From the NCBI GenBank assembly GCA_050084515.1, contig CM114274.1, forward strand, positions 31,682,001-31,746,000: a stretch of 64,000 nt of DNA. Reading direction: 5' to 3'. The notes beneath the pieces were generated by a model, which was given only the letters and a program-made list of their open reading frames with translations, had not been told where the DNA came from and did not search any database. Position numbers and translations under genes: made by a program. How positions within the stretch are numbered: the stretch's first letter is position 1; the number at the start of each line of letters is the position of its first letter. Below are positions 40,178 through 53,215 of the stretch, piece by piece. The DNA is from Blasia pusilla. Taxonomy: Eukaryota; Marchantiophyta; Marchantiopsida; Blasiales.

Positions 40178-43100
40178 TTAAACCCGCACTTCTTCAGACT
40201 TGACAGATAAGTTTGCTGGGCGGCTTTGGAAACCTAAGATCTTATTCAACGCACTAACATAAGCTCTAACGCTTGATACCACAATGTCTTCCCCTGCACC
40301 AGATCCACTGCACCAACAAAAACAGCCAGTCACAATGTGAATGATCAATCAAAGGTAATCCTTGGAACAAGTCGTACACACCCAAGCGCTGAGGTTTGTG
40401 GGAACGTTAGCAGGAGAATAGTGTGCCGACTCAAAACAAAATTCTAATCAAGCCCACCAACAAAAGTTTTGACCATTCTTGAAAGGAGCGCTTAGCATTT
40501 TGGAAACAGACCTGTAAGATCGCTGCACTGAATTTCCTGACTGCGGATGTGTAACTGAGCTGGCATTCTTAGCCCTCAACACAACCCTGGTATGAGCTAT
40601 GGCATCTATACCTTCAGTCACAGCATTCAGAGAGTACTCCAACAGAGTAACTTCTTCCTGCAAGCCAAATTCTTGACTCTCAGACCCGAAGTAGCCCAAC
40701 CATAGCCTTCCTCTGGAACTTGCCAACAAAACTTACAAAAGATACTGCACAAATTCATTAATCAGATGACTTGGGAGAAGAGAGACACAGGATGATGTTC
40801 ATTCCACTGACCAGGATCCTGGGAAGATCCAAAAGAAATATGGGCACAAACCTGTACTATTTGGTCAACAGCTTTATATGCAGCATCCACAGGGCCTGTG
40901 CCAACAGATGATCCGACTTGCTGCACACCATCTGGACCAACTAACTTCACTGTTGCTGTTGAAAGGCCCATGGTTCCACAAACAACCTGCACAATGGGTA
41001 TAACATTGTGTTATTTATCAACTGCAGCACCCCTGCCCAGCTAGATTTGCCTCTCTGAGGTTGCTCTTCGTGACTAGATGGATGGAGCAAATTCTAGGTT
41101 TTCCTAATCATTTTCATTCAAACATTCCTCACTTTCGTTTGAAATGTAAGTGGTGCACAGGAAGATGTTGAGACTCTCTTGCTCAAGATCCCAATGTGGA
41201 CCCAAATTTGAACTGCAGAGGAGCCAAGATGCCCATAATACCTGAAGATCAGTTAGAGACCAAATTGTCGTGGGCTGGAAGACTTCATCGGACAGCAACG
41301 CTTCCAGATCTTCATCAGCCACCGTCTGCAAAATCCTTTCGCACTCGTCAACACAGGTACTGTAATTCAACAAAATATGTCACCAACCTTCACCAACAAG
41401 ATGGTTTTATTGCTGCCTGCTCACTTTTGCAGATGGGAACTTCCAGGCTTTCATACAGGCAGGAACAATAACTCTGACTGCTACATGACTCTCACATCGA
41501 GCTTGACCTCCCCCACACCCACCCCGCATTGGAAAATGAAACACTACATGTTCCCATCGATGACAGATACCACGACAAGGATTTCATTATGGGATTGCTC
41601 GCAATCATACGCAATAATAAAACACCTGAACACCGCAGTTAAACAACTCAGATCCGACACAATAGGTTTGTGACTTGCAGCTCAGAGATTCGTAGGATAA
41701 CTACCTTCTTCCTTTCCGCAACGCTCTTAAACCGTTTGAAAACATCATCTAACTTCTTGCCTTCAAGCTCATAACCAAGCTGTTAAAAAATCCAGCACTG
41801 TTAGAAGACAACACTAGAGTACTACATAATAACTTCATTGAATAGTCATTTGACGAACTGCAAAATCTAAATGGCAAGGAGATTTTACGAACACTCGAAT
41901 ATACGAAATGCCATCCAAAATTCTAGTCTACCTGTACAAACTTGGACAACAAAAGCAAGTTTCACTGAACTTTCTTCACACCTGCTGTAAGCGTGTCTTC
42001 AGCGCATGCCTCCCACTATTCAAAACAGTGCACATATTCAGAATAAGAGAATCCATCCTCTCCCAATGGTTTCTCCCAATGGTTCTTAGTAGCACGAGCC
42101 ACAGAGGAAACTCCTATCCCTGCGGAGAGCTTTCTTTACTTCATAGCTTCTCATGTATCAACTTTGCTCAATCTCACAAAAGAGAGTGTAATAACTAACT
42201 CACCTCAACTTTCCAAGAACTATACCAGCCTCGTCTGCGCGCACAAGACCCACTTCCTCTGGAGACATAATCTCATAAGTCCCTTTATGCTTGAGCATAC
42301 CATCCTGCGAAATAAAACATCTTAGCATGATGTCACACAATTTACAGGGAGAATATCCCAGGGAGCAACACAGTTATCTGAAAACTAGCCTGAAAATCAT
42401 ATAAATCCTCTCCATAGATCCAGAATTCACTTCTTGTGTTGTTCACCTGATGGATACCACTCTCATGGGCAAACGCATTCGCTCCAACAATTGCTTTGTG
42501 GGGTTGAACGACCATTCCTGTAAGATCTGACACCTGATCCATCACCCACATCACGGAATAAACTCACCGCAGAATTGGCACACATGGTTCCAACTTTATC
42601 TAGAGTTCAGAAATCCGAAGTCAACCTCCACAGCATCATCTGCATTTACCATTCGGCTTGTCACTGAGATATGCCTGGTGTTGATACCCGTGTACAGACC
42701 TCCTAGCAGTTGAGTTCCTCGACATTTAATAGCCATGACAACCTAGGATTCTCACACAGCACACCAAAACTTCAGCCAATGTCCACATCAGCAGTTAAAC
42801 AGAACCCAAAACTGCTTGTCTGCAAGTGATTAGTAGGAAGTGAACTACGTGATGTGCATGACAGACCCTTTCAAACAAAGACAACAAACTCTTACACTTC
42901 CAACCAATCAATTCGTTATCCCCTCCTAAGCAGAATCCAAAGGCAATTCGTAGAAACGTTGATTCTCAGAACAAATCAAAAATCGGAGGGGAGTACCTCT
43001 TCAAGAGAAGCGTTGCCAGCCCGCTCACCGATACCATTGATGGTACACTCTAGTTGCCTTGCACCATTAAATGCACCCTGAGGAAAAAATTGAATCAAAT

Positions 43101-44419
43101 CACATCAAAGTTTTCTTAGGCAGCACGACCCAGCTTTTTCTTTCAACTGAAAAATGCACAACAAAACTGATCATAGAACCCACCACTTCATAACATTACC
43201 ATTCAAAACATTCCACCTATCTTTGGTCCCGATTGGCAACGATGATCTGTGGCATTTCCCATGTGCAAATAAGGCTGTAATTCGAGAATTTCCCCAATCA
43301 GGCTGCACATCCCGTGAACGAATTGAGGAGCGAGCTGGTGGGACAGAAGCTTACTGCAAGAGTGTTGGCAGTGGACAAACCCAGGTCATTCTGGCAATGT
43401 GTGGATATGATCACGTTCTCAGCACCAGGGGTGTTGGCCTTAATCTTCGCTATCAGCTCCCCGAATTCACTAGGCAGAGTATAACCGACAGTATCTGGAA
43501 TGTTCAGTGTGGTGGCTCCAGCTTTAATTACTTCAGAAAGGATTCGGTAGAGGAACTCTGGATCAGACCTGAAAGGCACCCAATTCAGTTCCATCAGCTG
43601 CGAGAAAATGCCTCTGTTCTCTAGGCTCACACAGGCCAGTGGAATCCCATGACGAAGCTGTGGTCAAGCTGGAGCATACCTTCCTGCATCTTCTGGACTG
43701 AATTCTACATCGTCACAGCCCTTGCTCCGTGCATAAGCAACCATTTCCGCAGCAATTTGGACTACCTCATCCGGAGTCCTCCTGAGCTTGTGCTGCATGT
43801 GAATGTCACTGGTTGCAATGAAAGTATGAATCCTCGGCCGCAGGGCATGCTTGACTCCTTCCCAAGCAGCGTCAATGTCCAGTTTGTTGCACCGGGACAA
43901 ACCACAGATGACAGGCACATAGCCATCGTCATCGACTTGATTCCCTACTTCCAGGGCAATCAATTTGACTGCTTCGAGATCGTCCGGCGACGACCTCGGA
44001 TAGCCTGCCTCTATGATATCCACTCCTAGCTTGGCCAGCTGCCGGGCTATATCCAACTTCTCCTTGCTCGTGAGACTTGCTCCGGGAGACTGCTCTCCAT
44101 CTCGGAGAGTGGTGTCGAAAATTCGCACGTAGTTGGGGTCGTCGATCCTGTTGGGAATGTACTTGGGTCGCTTCCTCTCTTCCGCGATACCGCATCGGAC
44201 GAGGACCGAGCCCACATGCACTCTACTCGGATTCCTGCCGGGCACAGCGAATGCGCCTCCCGTCGTAGGCAACGAGACGCCATTGGAACCTAGGGGTGAA
44301 ACGGGCGACGCGCGAGACGTCAGCGCTCGGCCAATTTGCTCCTGAACCCTGTGAGATTGGACAGCGCCTCCCGCTCGGGCCGTGCTCGCCGCCACACTCG
44401 CTCCGCAAGCGGTCGCCAT
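40178..44419 (-). CDS. IPMS: 2-isopropylmalate synthase, plastid type, 12 exons
   Basis: Catalyses the committed step of leucine synthesis (2-oxoisovalerate plus acetyl-CoA to 2-isopropylmalate) in plastids. Exons on the minus strand, all in phase: 44419-43680, 43568-43355, 43077-42997, 42742-42650, 42533-42447, 42304-42204, 42015-41982, 41779-41705, 41325-41242, 40986-40852, 40657-40512, 40307-40178. Total 1920 nt, 639 aa. The first ~80 residues are Ala/Ser/Arg/Gly-rich, as in a transit peptide. The catalytic domain has [15 protein letters not shown] (about 99-113), [32 protein letters not shown], and [29 protein letters not shown], then [14 protein letters not shown]. Exons 8-12 encode the C-terminal LeuA regulatory domain (TVKLVGPDG...[55 protein letters not shown]). 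Its presence separates IPMS, which is leucine-inhibited, from methylthioalkylmalate synthases that have lost it. Start is the first Met of the transit-peptide frame. Confidence 0.95.
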
Positions 44420-47400
44420 CGTGATTGCTTGATGTTGTCACCGCCGCGGCCCAGAAACGGAGAGTGCAGCAGCCACGACGCCTTCCTACCTACCTACTCG
44501 TTGATGTTTTTATCGATCTGTCTATCTGTCGAAACGCGTCGGGGGTGAGAACGCGCGAGCCGTCGACTCAAGGGGAGGGGGGACCGCCTAGGAAGGGGAT
44601 CGGAGGGAGGGAGGGAGAATTGCGCGATGGTTGGGACGAGGGAGGGTTGAGGTCGCGCAAGGTGGCCTCGGACCTTATTCGCTCGCTCCGGTGGTTCCCC
44701 ACCGTCGTCCTCCGTCTTTTCCTGTATCTCTCGCTTTCCCTGTGGCCTCCGGGTCCCTATCCGTTTCCTCCCAAGTGGTTTCGGTCAGGGTCCGGGTAGT
44801 TTCTTCGTGAGAACCGGTACATTCCCGGTATGTACAGAAGGAAGCGGTAAGTTTGAGAACTTTCCTGATGCCGGCCATTTAGATACAAATACGAAGGAGA
44901 GTTTCGCAGCGGAGGTCAGGAAACGTTTACTTTGTAGTGTCCTTTGCGCAGCTTTTCGGCGTCCGGGCGTTATCCTCACGTTGACGTGCCTCGGCCTCAA
45001 GGGTTTAGGGTGCCTTTCCTCCGAGCATTCATGTGCGGGCTGGGACGGTTGATTGGGGCGTACTCAACCTGAATCTGCGCTGAACTCAATCTCCGACGGC
45101 CTCGTCAAGCGTCACGTCAATCCAATCCAGCGCCCACTCCGAGGCTGGCAGTGCGTCAGTCGTCGCATCTATCCTCCCGTACGACTGAAATTCGAGGGGG
45201 GTCGGTTGGCATTCATTGACTCCGGACTGCAGACCATTCTCACTTCCGAAGACGGGACAGAAATCTAGAACCACCAAGCTCGTCCGTCGCTGTTTATTGA
45301 GTGCTAGCGGGAGTTTCAGTGGCGACGATTTCCCGCATGCTAATTTCCTGCCAACTCTAAAATCCAGAATCCAGATACTTTCTACGTCAAGCATCATTGA
45401 AATTTCCACTTCGTCCGCCACCATATCCTCCTCGAACAAGACGTATGCGTGCCATCACCTCTGGTCTGTAGTATTAGCGTGGCCTTCTACCTACTTTGGG
45501 ATCATCCGAATGTCAGAAACAAAAATTGAAATGGGAGGGTGTTTCCTGTGACGAGGCATGACAACGTAGCGCTGGGACAACTGGTCGTGACGTATAAGCT
45601 GGGCTGCTGGATCTACAATGGGTGAGATACTAGGCGTCTGCCTTGAGTGTTGACTAGAGTCCGGGCTACTTCCGATGGAAATGTAGAGCAGTTAAACTTA
45701 TACAGTTGTAAATTTTATTCGAGTACGACTCTCGTGTAAGAAACTGCTCTGGACCTGACAACCGAAGAAATATGTGTTGACGATACGTATCACCCAACTT
45801 ATTGGCATGTGGAAGTGAGCGGAAGTGGACTGCTCTAGAGCTTCCGGTTCATTTTATGTCTTTATAGGGGGAGATGCAATCAAACTGAAAAGCGTTTGAT
45901 ACATGTTACAGCTCCGCACAAAGCATTCAGTTATATTCACCAAGCAACACGGAAAGAGGTGCCATCCAGTTGCTTGTGATACCATCACAAACCAAAGTCT
46001 ATCAGTAAATCAGCTCAAAGCACGAGAAACTCGGATCACAAATTGTTGGCCAGACACTCCAGCTGGGATTGCTCAACAATTCCAAGCAGAAGGGAGTGAG
46101 TGCATGGACATACTTCACTTCCAGCGAAAAAAACATTTCTCTTGGCAAACCTTGAAACAGCCTCGTCTAATCTTCCTATTTCTCTAAGATGAGAACAGAA
46201 ATTCCACTCTGCTATAGGCTCATCCATCAACTGCACTATAGTCTTGAAACAAGAAGCATGAACCAGACCCTGTAGTGATAACCAGTCAAACATCAGGTGT
46301 TTGTTTCCTGGTCTGGTGCCTCTAATCTAGGGAAACAGACTCGATTATTTTACAAGGATATCAAGTTCCATCCTAACACAAATCTATACGACTGACAGCT
46401 ACATCGTGCAAGTGCGTCCCTGTACAATCCAAAGAGGTCATTTGACGTAGATGCGCTAAAGATTGTTCGGCTGCGTACGTTAATAGCTGCAAAATGTACA
46501 TGAAATGTCAAGGCTTTTATCCATTGCCTTGCTTAGTCCCCATTATTCCCAATAGCCTCATGGCGCACATTAGATCGTGGATGAATTGTTGCGTAGTCAT
46601 CATTAAAGCTGTTCTCCACTACAGTTGCCCGGAATGACACCCCTTGTCCGTAGTCGTACTTCGAAACTCTCTACATGCCACAAATGCCAAACATCAAGTT
46701 CATGCCCCACATCAGGAGTCACACGAAGATATAGGACACGTCTGAGAGACACCAACTCAGTTTAGTGAGGTTACCTCTTTACGGAGGACTGTTCCTCTGT
46801 GCCAGGGAAAACTGAAAGTTTTTCTAGCGTCCTTTTCAGTGGGCAGGACTCAATTTGCCCACATTGGAGGTCCAGGTACTTTCGAACGTACGCAGAATAC
46901 ACGGGTGTCTTTAAGATGAGAAAGAACGTTGATCATGACAGTGGAAACGAAAATCACAAGGTCTGAAGAGATTGACGATTGATTATTGGAACATTATAGG
47001 AGGATTCGCATTACTAAATTCGGACAGACGCCGAGTCTATAGATGCTGACCCCACTGCAGAGGGGTCGAGGACCTTGAGTCAAAGTCAATCACATCTCCA
47101 AAAAAACGCTGATGCGGAAAATTCCACAGACTCGACATCATCAAGTGCTCCAACATGCCATTCCCACGAGATATCTACTAACTTCCATTGATCAACTCAG
47201 CAATCAGTCCAAAATGCTGGGAGACAACATTACAGCCAACATCCGAGTTAGAACTAATACCTTGTGAGGACTTCTTTGTCTTGGGAGATAAGTAAACTCC
47301 GCATATACGAACCCTGAATTTTAACAATTCCGGCATTTCAGAAGAGATATAAGAGCGATCCTTCCAAAAGGACTCTTATCTAATTCTAGCTCATTCCGCA

Positions 47401-47897
47401 AAACCGGAACCACAAGCACAGTCAAGACCTTGAGTACAAACTTGCCCGCTCTTCACAAAAACCTCGGTGAGAGGCATGATCGGAATGATAGCCCGTCAGA
47501 TAGTCCATTAAATTCGTCATTCATTTGAACCGACAACACGATGCTCCAAACTTCTAAGCTCAAGAATCCTTCGTGAAAGAAGGAAAACTATATAGTTTGG
47601 GAGTCTACAGTTAGTCGTTAAGGAGTTTCAGTGGTGTAGAACCAATACAAAATAACAAACGTCAAACACGCTTAGTTGTTATTCGTTTCTCACGAAGGTT
47701 AAGGCATGAAAAGTGTCTTTCCGAAATGACGCACACGAAAGACGTGAAGAACTCCAGTTTGTCACTTTCCAATGCACAGATTTAGGGGCAGTCTTCCCGC
47801 AGAAGCCATGGTTGATGCTGTCGGACACTCAGGCTGAGATTCAGACTTCAGTTCAAGCTGATAAAGTCGTCACTACTTCGCAGACACCCTAACAGAG

Positions 47898-47901
<4 letters not shown>
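44420..47901. other. Promoter side of IPMS and intergenic DNA
   Basis: GC-rich leader/promoter of IPMS to about 44.8 kb. At 44799-44905 lies the second copy of the ~110-bp block also seen at about 14.2 kb. No gene recognised further right; several frames of 80-117 codons occur on both strands without domains. Confidence 0.5.

Positions 47902-47966
<65 letters not shown>
47902..47966. repeat. (GA)n microsatellite, about 32 units
   Basis: Uninterrupted GA run on the plus strand, flanked by AACAGAGATAT and GGCAGTTTAG. Likely length-polymorphic. No gene is evident on either side. Confidence 0.95.
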
Positions 47967-47967
<1 letters not shown>

Positions 47968-49799
47968 CAGTTTAGTTAGATTCCTAGTCTACCGGAAGCC
48001 CAGAGGCTTTCCATATGGGTGATACTGAACTCGCATTCGACATCCTCAGGAACCTTCACATCCAGATTTCAGGTATTTTTGCTTCGGGTTCCTACGGAGG
48101 AGATTTGTTTCTCAACGAAGGCCCCGATTGCTTCAAAATTCTCAACCCGGGAGCATAGTCAACTCGAGCACGAAAGGTACTTAAGGCGTTTTCTCTCCTG
48201 AGCATGGGTGGCATGTCCTAGGTAGGGAACCCCTATTATCGGTATTGAACTATCTTAAATCAGTTCAGCTACACCACTTGACCATCTACACCTTGAAACA
48301 GAAAGGCTGAAAAGATTTGGCGACCGCGGGTACCCCACACAGAGAGCGAAAGAGGTTCTCCCGACGTGTGCCTAAAATTAAAATTCATGCATCTCCTCCG
48401 ACGGAAGCGATTGAAAGCAGTCAAACGAAAGGAGGTAAAGCAATATATACACGTCCGTTGAGAAATTGAACTGGATGATTTGAACCCACGGAGACATGAC
48501 AACTACCTCGCCGTGCGTAAGAAGGGCCAGTGAGCACCAACATCGCCATGAATAAAAGCACCAGCAACTTCCCCGGGCGCTCCATCTCTCAGAGCTTGAT
48601 TACACAACCTCCACTGCGCCCTTCTCCGCAGTCCTCAGTAAAGCCGACCTCCCCCACCGGTCCCCCGACCGCCACTCTGCATCCGTCCCTCGATCTCACT
48701 CCCTATGAAAAGAAACCCCACACCTGCTCATGAATCTCCCATCACCTCTCGATTCAACAAAAAAATTCTCAACACCTCACAATTCCTCCTCTCGTCTCCC
48801 GTCCTTCACGCCTCCCGATTTGAATAACTGCGGATCTCGACGCCCCTCACGTTCCTCACAGACTTGTGGCTTTCAGTAGGCCGACTGCGCCGAGGACGGA
48901 CGACTAGGGTTCCAGGAAGCGTTCAAACTCTACCCGCTGCGAGTCAGATAAATAAATAAATCACTCAATCGCCTAACGGGCCAAAGTGGCGAAAGCGTTC
49001 GGAACAGGGAGGAGGGGGGGGGGAGAGGACGTGTCGCCGATCCAGAGTCTCGCAGCACCTGAAGCGCGCGAGGAGTGGGACAATCCAGTCACGCACGCGT
49101 GGGCTCCAGGACACGGACAGCTGAAGCCACCGGTGTGCTAACAGCACGATCCTCCCGCGGCCCGCGCTCTCGCCCAATGGCGCGCCGCATCGACGATGCA
49201 ACGACAATCGCCTGCTTCGCATTACGCGTGTCGGCGTCCTGCGCCATCCTCCCGTTGTCGGAACCGGAGGATGGCGCAGGAAGAGAAGGGAAAAACGAAA
49301 GGGTGAGATCGTCAGAGATTCGTAGCTAAATAAAGTTGGAGACTAGTTAAATAAATAAAGTCAGGGCTCTATTCGCTCGCCGAATATTCATATTCTCTTG
49401 AATGGGTCGGAAAGCACCGCATCAAATCTTCGGTATCTTTGATTCTTGGGCCCATGGGGACGGTGCGACGCGCGGATCCCTATTTAAATATTCGTTTCTT
49501 TCCCATGACCTCACTTACCACTTAAGGTGATTACAAGTTTTTTTGACGGAAATCCAAGGACACGTGTCAAACGTAGGAGCATCCTACGATTAATAGTAAT
49601 ATATAGATTGATCTCTCTCTTTCTTTCTTCGGAGTTCGTGTCCGCACCACATTTGGAGGGCGACCGGTCAATGGGACATAATATAGCCCGTTCGTGGCTA
49701 AGTGCAACCCAAGAGGATAATTTTCCAGGTTGACTCGCACTAATCGGAGAATAAGAATGCCGGTGAGATGCTCAGGATTCAAAAATAATATTATGTAAA
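47967..49799. other. Intergenic, no gene seen
   Basis: The part at 48.5-49.3 kb is GC-rich, with a G-tract at about 49013-49023. It could be a promoter island, but no adjacent coding exon is recognisable. Confidence 0.45.
49237..49281. repeat. Perfect 16-bp inverted repeat, 13-nt loop
   Basis: TCCTGCGCCATCCTCC (49237-49252) pairs exactly with the arm at 49266-49281. The GC-rich stem would be very stable if transcribed. The position in a GC-rich island without a coding exon leaves its role open. Confidence 0.85.
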
Positions 49800-50062
49800 T
49801 CTTTACTATCATTTGAGGAGGACTTCCTCAAATGGGGACACCTCCCCTTTATGACACGTGTCTTTTGGGCTGGGAGCTTTGCCACGTGGATTCAGAAATT
49901 TGACAAACACAAATTAATTTCAATTTTCTTTTTGATAAATGTTGCTTTCCGGATGGAGCCACAAGGCTATTTGAAACTAAGTGCCATAATTGAGGGTACT
50001 CGGAATTCAATTTCTGGAAAACATGTCCCATATGTACCCCTATGGGACATGTTTGGCCCTAG
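49800..50062 (+). mobile_element. Candidate non-autonomous mini-Helitron, 263 bp
   Basis: Starts TCTTTACTATC after a host A at 49799. A subterminal 5' hairpin follows (TTTGAGGA at 49812-49819 with TCCTCAAA at 49825-49832), then TATGACACGTGTC. Near the 3' end a perfect 14-bp hairpin (AAACATGTCCCATA at 50019-50032, exact complement at 50041-50054) is followed 4 nt later by CTAG (50059-50062), the Helitron terminal pattern. The next base is C rather than the expected host T, so the 3' boundary is a little less sure. Confidence 0.6.
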
Positions 50063-51016
50063 CCATAGTGTGAGAATACAGAGCATTTATTTCTTCTTTT
50101 ATTGTTTTGCGTAATAAAAGCTGTCTGATTATAAATTGGAGGGGATGTTGAAACAAGTAAAATATTTATAAATTAAAATTCAATTACAATTTGGATGTGG
50201 TGGAGACTAGGCAAAGTTGGTTAGCTCGCGTGCGCGGAATCGAAACTCGGAAACGCACTACCAGCATCAGGATACCTTCCATAATTTTTTTACGGAAAGC
50301 ATTTCAGACTCTGGACATTTACTTCCGCGGACGTGACCATCTAAACCGCAATAAATGTTGTCGGTTCTCAGTCTATCGAGAGCCCATGTTTGGTCCTTCC
50401 AGAAAAGGGCTTTCAGAATTAAGTTGCTTGGAGGGCCAAGGCGCCAAATATGCACTCAGACTGGAGGTGCTTTGGTCAAGTTGAAAAGTTCATTTAGACG
50501 CGATAAGAACGTTTTATAGCTGACTAAGCATGTTTAGGTGTTCAAGTATTAAAATCAAATTTTGGCTCAAACAATGACTCACAGCAAGGGCATTTTGTGC
50601 ACAACACATAACACACTTCAAACTCTACATAGCAAGAGGGAGAGCGAGCACAACAAGAAGCAAGACAACAGGTTGAGGGTGAATTCTTGATCTTTACTGG
50701 ACTTCACTTTTAACTTGCAAAAGTTGAAGCATTCATGGCATGACATCTTTCTAGATTGCTCAAATACATCCGCTACAAGTGGTGATTTGAATATAATTTC
50801 TATTTGCTACAGTATGGTGCTACACCAACAAGTTATTATTTACTCTAATTTTTACTTCTCAAATGGGAACTCATATATTGTCTCTTAAACATAGATCATG
50901 TGATCCATCCTTGCATGCAAAAACAACAAAATGCATTAGAACCATAATGCTGCAAAACTACAAGTTGAAAACATCAAAATCCATAAGAACCAAGATGCTG
51001 CAAAATTGGAACTTTA
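50063..51016. other. Intergenic, no gene seen
   Basis: AT-rich sequence. Around 50930-51005 a short unit (AGAACCA.AATGCTGCAAAA) is repeated twice within about 50 bp. Confidence 0.45.
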
Positions 51017-51712
51017 ATGAACATCTTCACACTAAGCTATCAATCTTGCTCCCGACACCAACTTTGTCCTCTATTGTTATGCAAAAACAGCAGTTCAGTA
51101 TTCAAAATGATCAAGAGGAAAACAAAGAAATCTACACAAGGCAAGAAGCCGTTGAAAAAGGACATGTCATTGTCTAATTCATCAAAGAAGTATTATGGAG
51201 TGAAATCTCCAGATGTAACACCTCTCAAAAGGCCCAACAAATGGAGTTCATCACCAAGATATAGGGGGGCACCAAGACCAGAGTACAATGGACCAACGAG
51301 AAAAATGGGAAGATATACAACACCCACTCCAACCTATGGAGGTTGCCAAAGAGGATCAGAAATTCAGAAGTACCCTAACGGTTCAGAGTCTCCAATAACA
51401 CATGGAGATGGAAGAATACACTCGACTGGAAAATCAAGTCCATCAAGTACCTTGGTAGAATTTTGGAAAAGACTTGGAGATGCAACTCCTGAGTCTCTAC
51501 CTTTAACCAGTTCCAACTCATACCTCAAATACTTGGACCTTTCCACAAGCTCTGACTCAAAGTACCACCCCTCTCCTTTGGAACCCTCTTGCTTGGAAAA
51601 GGGCATTTTTCCACCTCTCGAACCTACAAGGATCGAGAGAAAAAAATCAAAGAAGTATAAGTTTGACATTAAGATTTTCTTTATGACCAGTTGGAGATGC
51701 AACACACGTTGA
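51017..51712 (+). CDS. Hypothetical Ser/Lys/Pro-rich ORF, 231 codons
   Basis: Open frame ending TGA at 51712, composition dominated by Ser, Lys, Pro, Gly and Tyr (for example RPNKWSSSPRYRGAPRPEYNGPTRKMGRYTTPTPTYGG) and basic overall. No domain recognised, no predicted membrane segment, no splice partner identified. It lies in repeat-rich DNA just left of an LTR-like element, so it may be a relic of a gag-like or other element protein. Treat as unproven. Confidence 0.3.
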   Translation: MNIFTLSYQSCSRHQLCPLLLCKNSSSVFKMIKRKTKKSTQGKKPLKKDMSLSNSSKKYYGVKSPDVTPLKRPNKWSSSPRYRGAPRPEYNGPTRKMGRYTTPTPTYGGCQRGSEIQKYPNGSESPITHGDGRIHSTGKSSPSSTLVEFWKRLGDATPESLPLTSSNSYLKYLDLSTSSDSKYHPSPLEPSCLEKGIFPPLEPTRIERKKSKKYKFDIKIFFMTSWRCNTR

Positions 51713-52155
51713 AATGTAGCTCATATGAGGGTACTACATAGGTGAGGATTCAATTCTACAGAAAACTTTACAAATTGTATGACAAGATCTAAAATCCAAA
51801 AATCTAGCATGCACATGTCTTTGCATATTTTATCACAATGCAAACACAAAATACTCCAAGCTGTGGTGGCTCCATTTGCCTTCCCAAAATCCGTCACAAA
51901 CACTCAAAATATCTCTTCATGCTCTCGGATCTCCCCGGCCAACTATTGTCTAATCATATGCAATCCGAGGTGTGTCATGAGATCTATAGAACTAACTAAA
52001 TGAGAGCACAACAAGAACAAAAGCGGAAGTGAGCACAAAAGCGGAAGTGAAAAACAAGAAGTAGGATCCAAAATAATAAATCTATCGACTTCGAAACACA
52101 AGGGATTGGCTACAAGTGAGGTTGCGAATAAGGGGAGTGTAGCCAAGAGCAAGAA

Positions 52156-53215
52156 TGTTGTGCGCATACATATATGTTGTGCGAATCCACATCGTCATAC
52201 AACATACATCGCTAATATACCATACATAACATAACATAGACGAGAGCATACACAAACACAAGTGTACCACAACTGAAATCCGTGAAAGACCTACTGTCAT
52301 AAAACACGTATAGAATCACATACAATCGAGCCAAACCCACTCCACGACTGGAGAATCCAAGTCGAAGCTTGCGGGAACCACCATAGCCAAGAGCTCTTAT
52401 CACTACCAAGGCTAACTCCCAACGCAATAGGTTTAACTCAAAGAACTAACTGTTCTTTGAGTACACTCCACACTATATCCTCCAACCTAAGGGCGGGCCC
52501 TACTGGAAAAGTCACCCTCAACGGAGTAACCCCCAACCTTATGTATGAAACCGCATCCCTATCTAGAAACTATGGCCCTACATAAGGTATGGCCTCTACT
52601 AGCACACTATACTCTACGACATAATTTTTATGGTCATGACATATCGCTACACAACATACATCGTTGGTCACATCTACACCACACAACACCGATCTTCCCC
52701 ACACACGGGTCGATCCACACATGTACAAAACTCAACTCATACATGTACATGGAGATCACACAACAAAAATAAAGAGTAGTAAAAATGGCACACCCGGCCT
52801 AAAACTCCACTTCTTAATCTACATCGACATATCGAGCCTCGTCCACCCTGTGCTATCAAGGAATCCGGACGCTAGCACCATAGTCCTATCTCACACACAT
52901 ACAAGAGAGGTGCTCCAACGGCCCAACATGAGAAAGATGGCTTAGGAAAGCCACCTTCCTCTCTTATATTCCTAAAAATAGCCCTCCCCTTGGTAACCTG
53001 CGTGCACAGGTTACCAGGGGCGGGTGACCTGGTCAACAAGTCACCCGACTGTGAAAGACCTCAACATGAAAGTTGTCAGAAATGACGTTCCTGACACAAT
53101 GGACCTATCCTCAGCCTCATCCGACATAGTGGGACAATTTTACACTCAAGATAGTCCGCTGCCTCCTACGCCCTATCCACGATAGATCTCGGCCTATCAG
53201 CTACTTAGATGTGAC
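52156..53215. mobile_element. LTR-like element (solo LTR or TRIM), 1,060 bp, with target duplication
   Basis: Begins TGTTGTGCGCATAC and ends CAGCTACTTAGATGTGAC. The 5 bp AAGAA flank it exactly on both sides (52151-52155 and 53216-53220). If the terminal CA is counted in the element, the duplication is 4 bp, AGAA. The TGT...ACA ends and short target duplication fit an LTR. A shorter copy with the same ends lies at 58623-59273. It has no coding capacity. Orientation of transcription is not established. Confidence 0.7.

Noticed and set aside
45086-45439. 117-codon acidic minus-strand frame upstream of IPMS
   Set aside because: Composition is protein-like, but no domain was recognised, a comparably long frame overlaps on the other strand, and no splice partners were found.
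46036-46293. Minus-strand frame faintly like a helical repeat protein
   Set aside because: Only one weak repeat-like stretch (REIGRLDEAVSRFAKRNVFF); no second unit.
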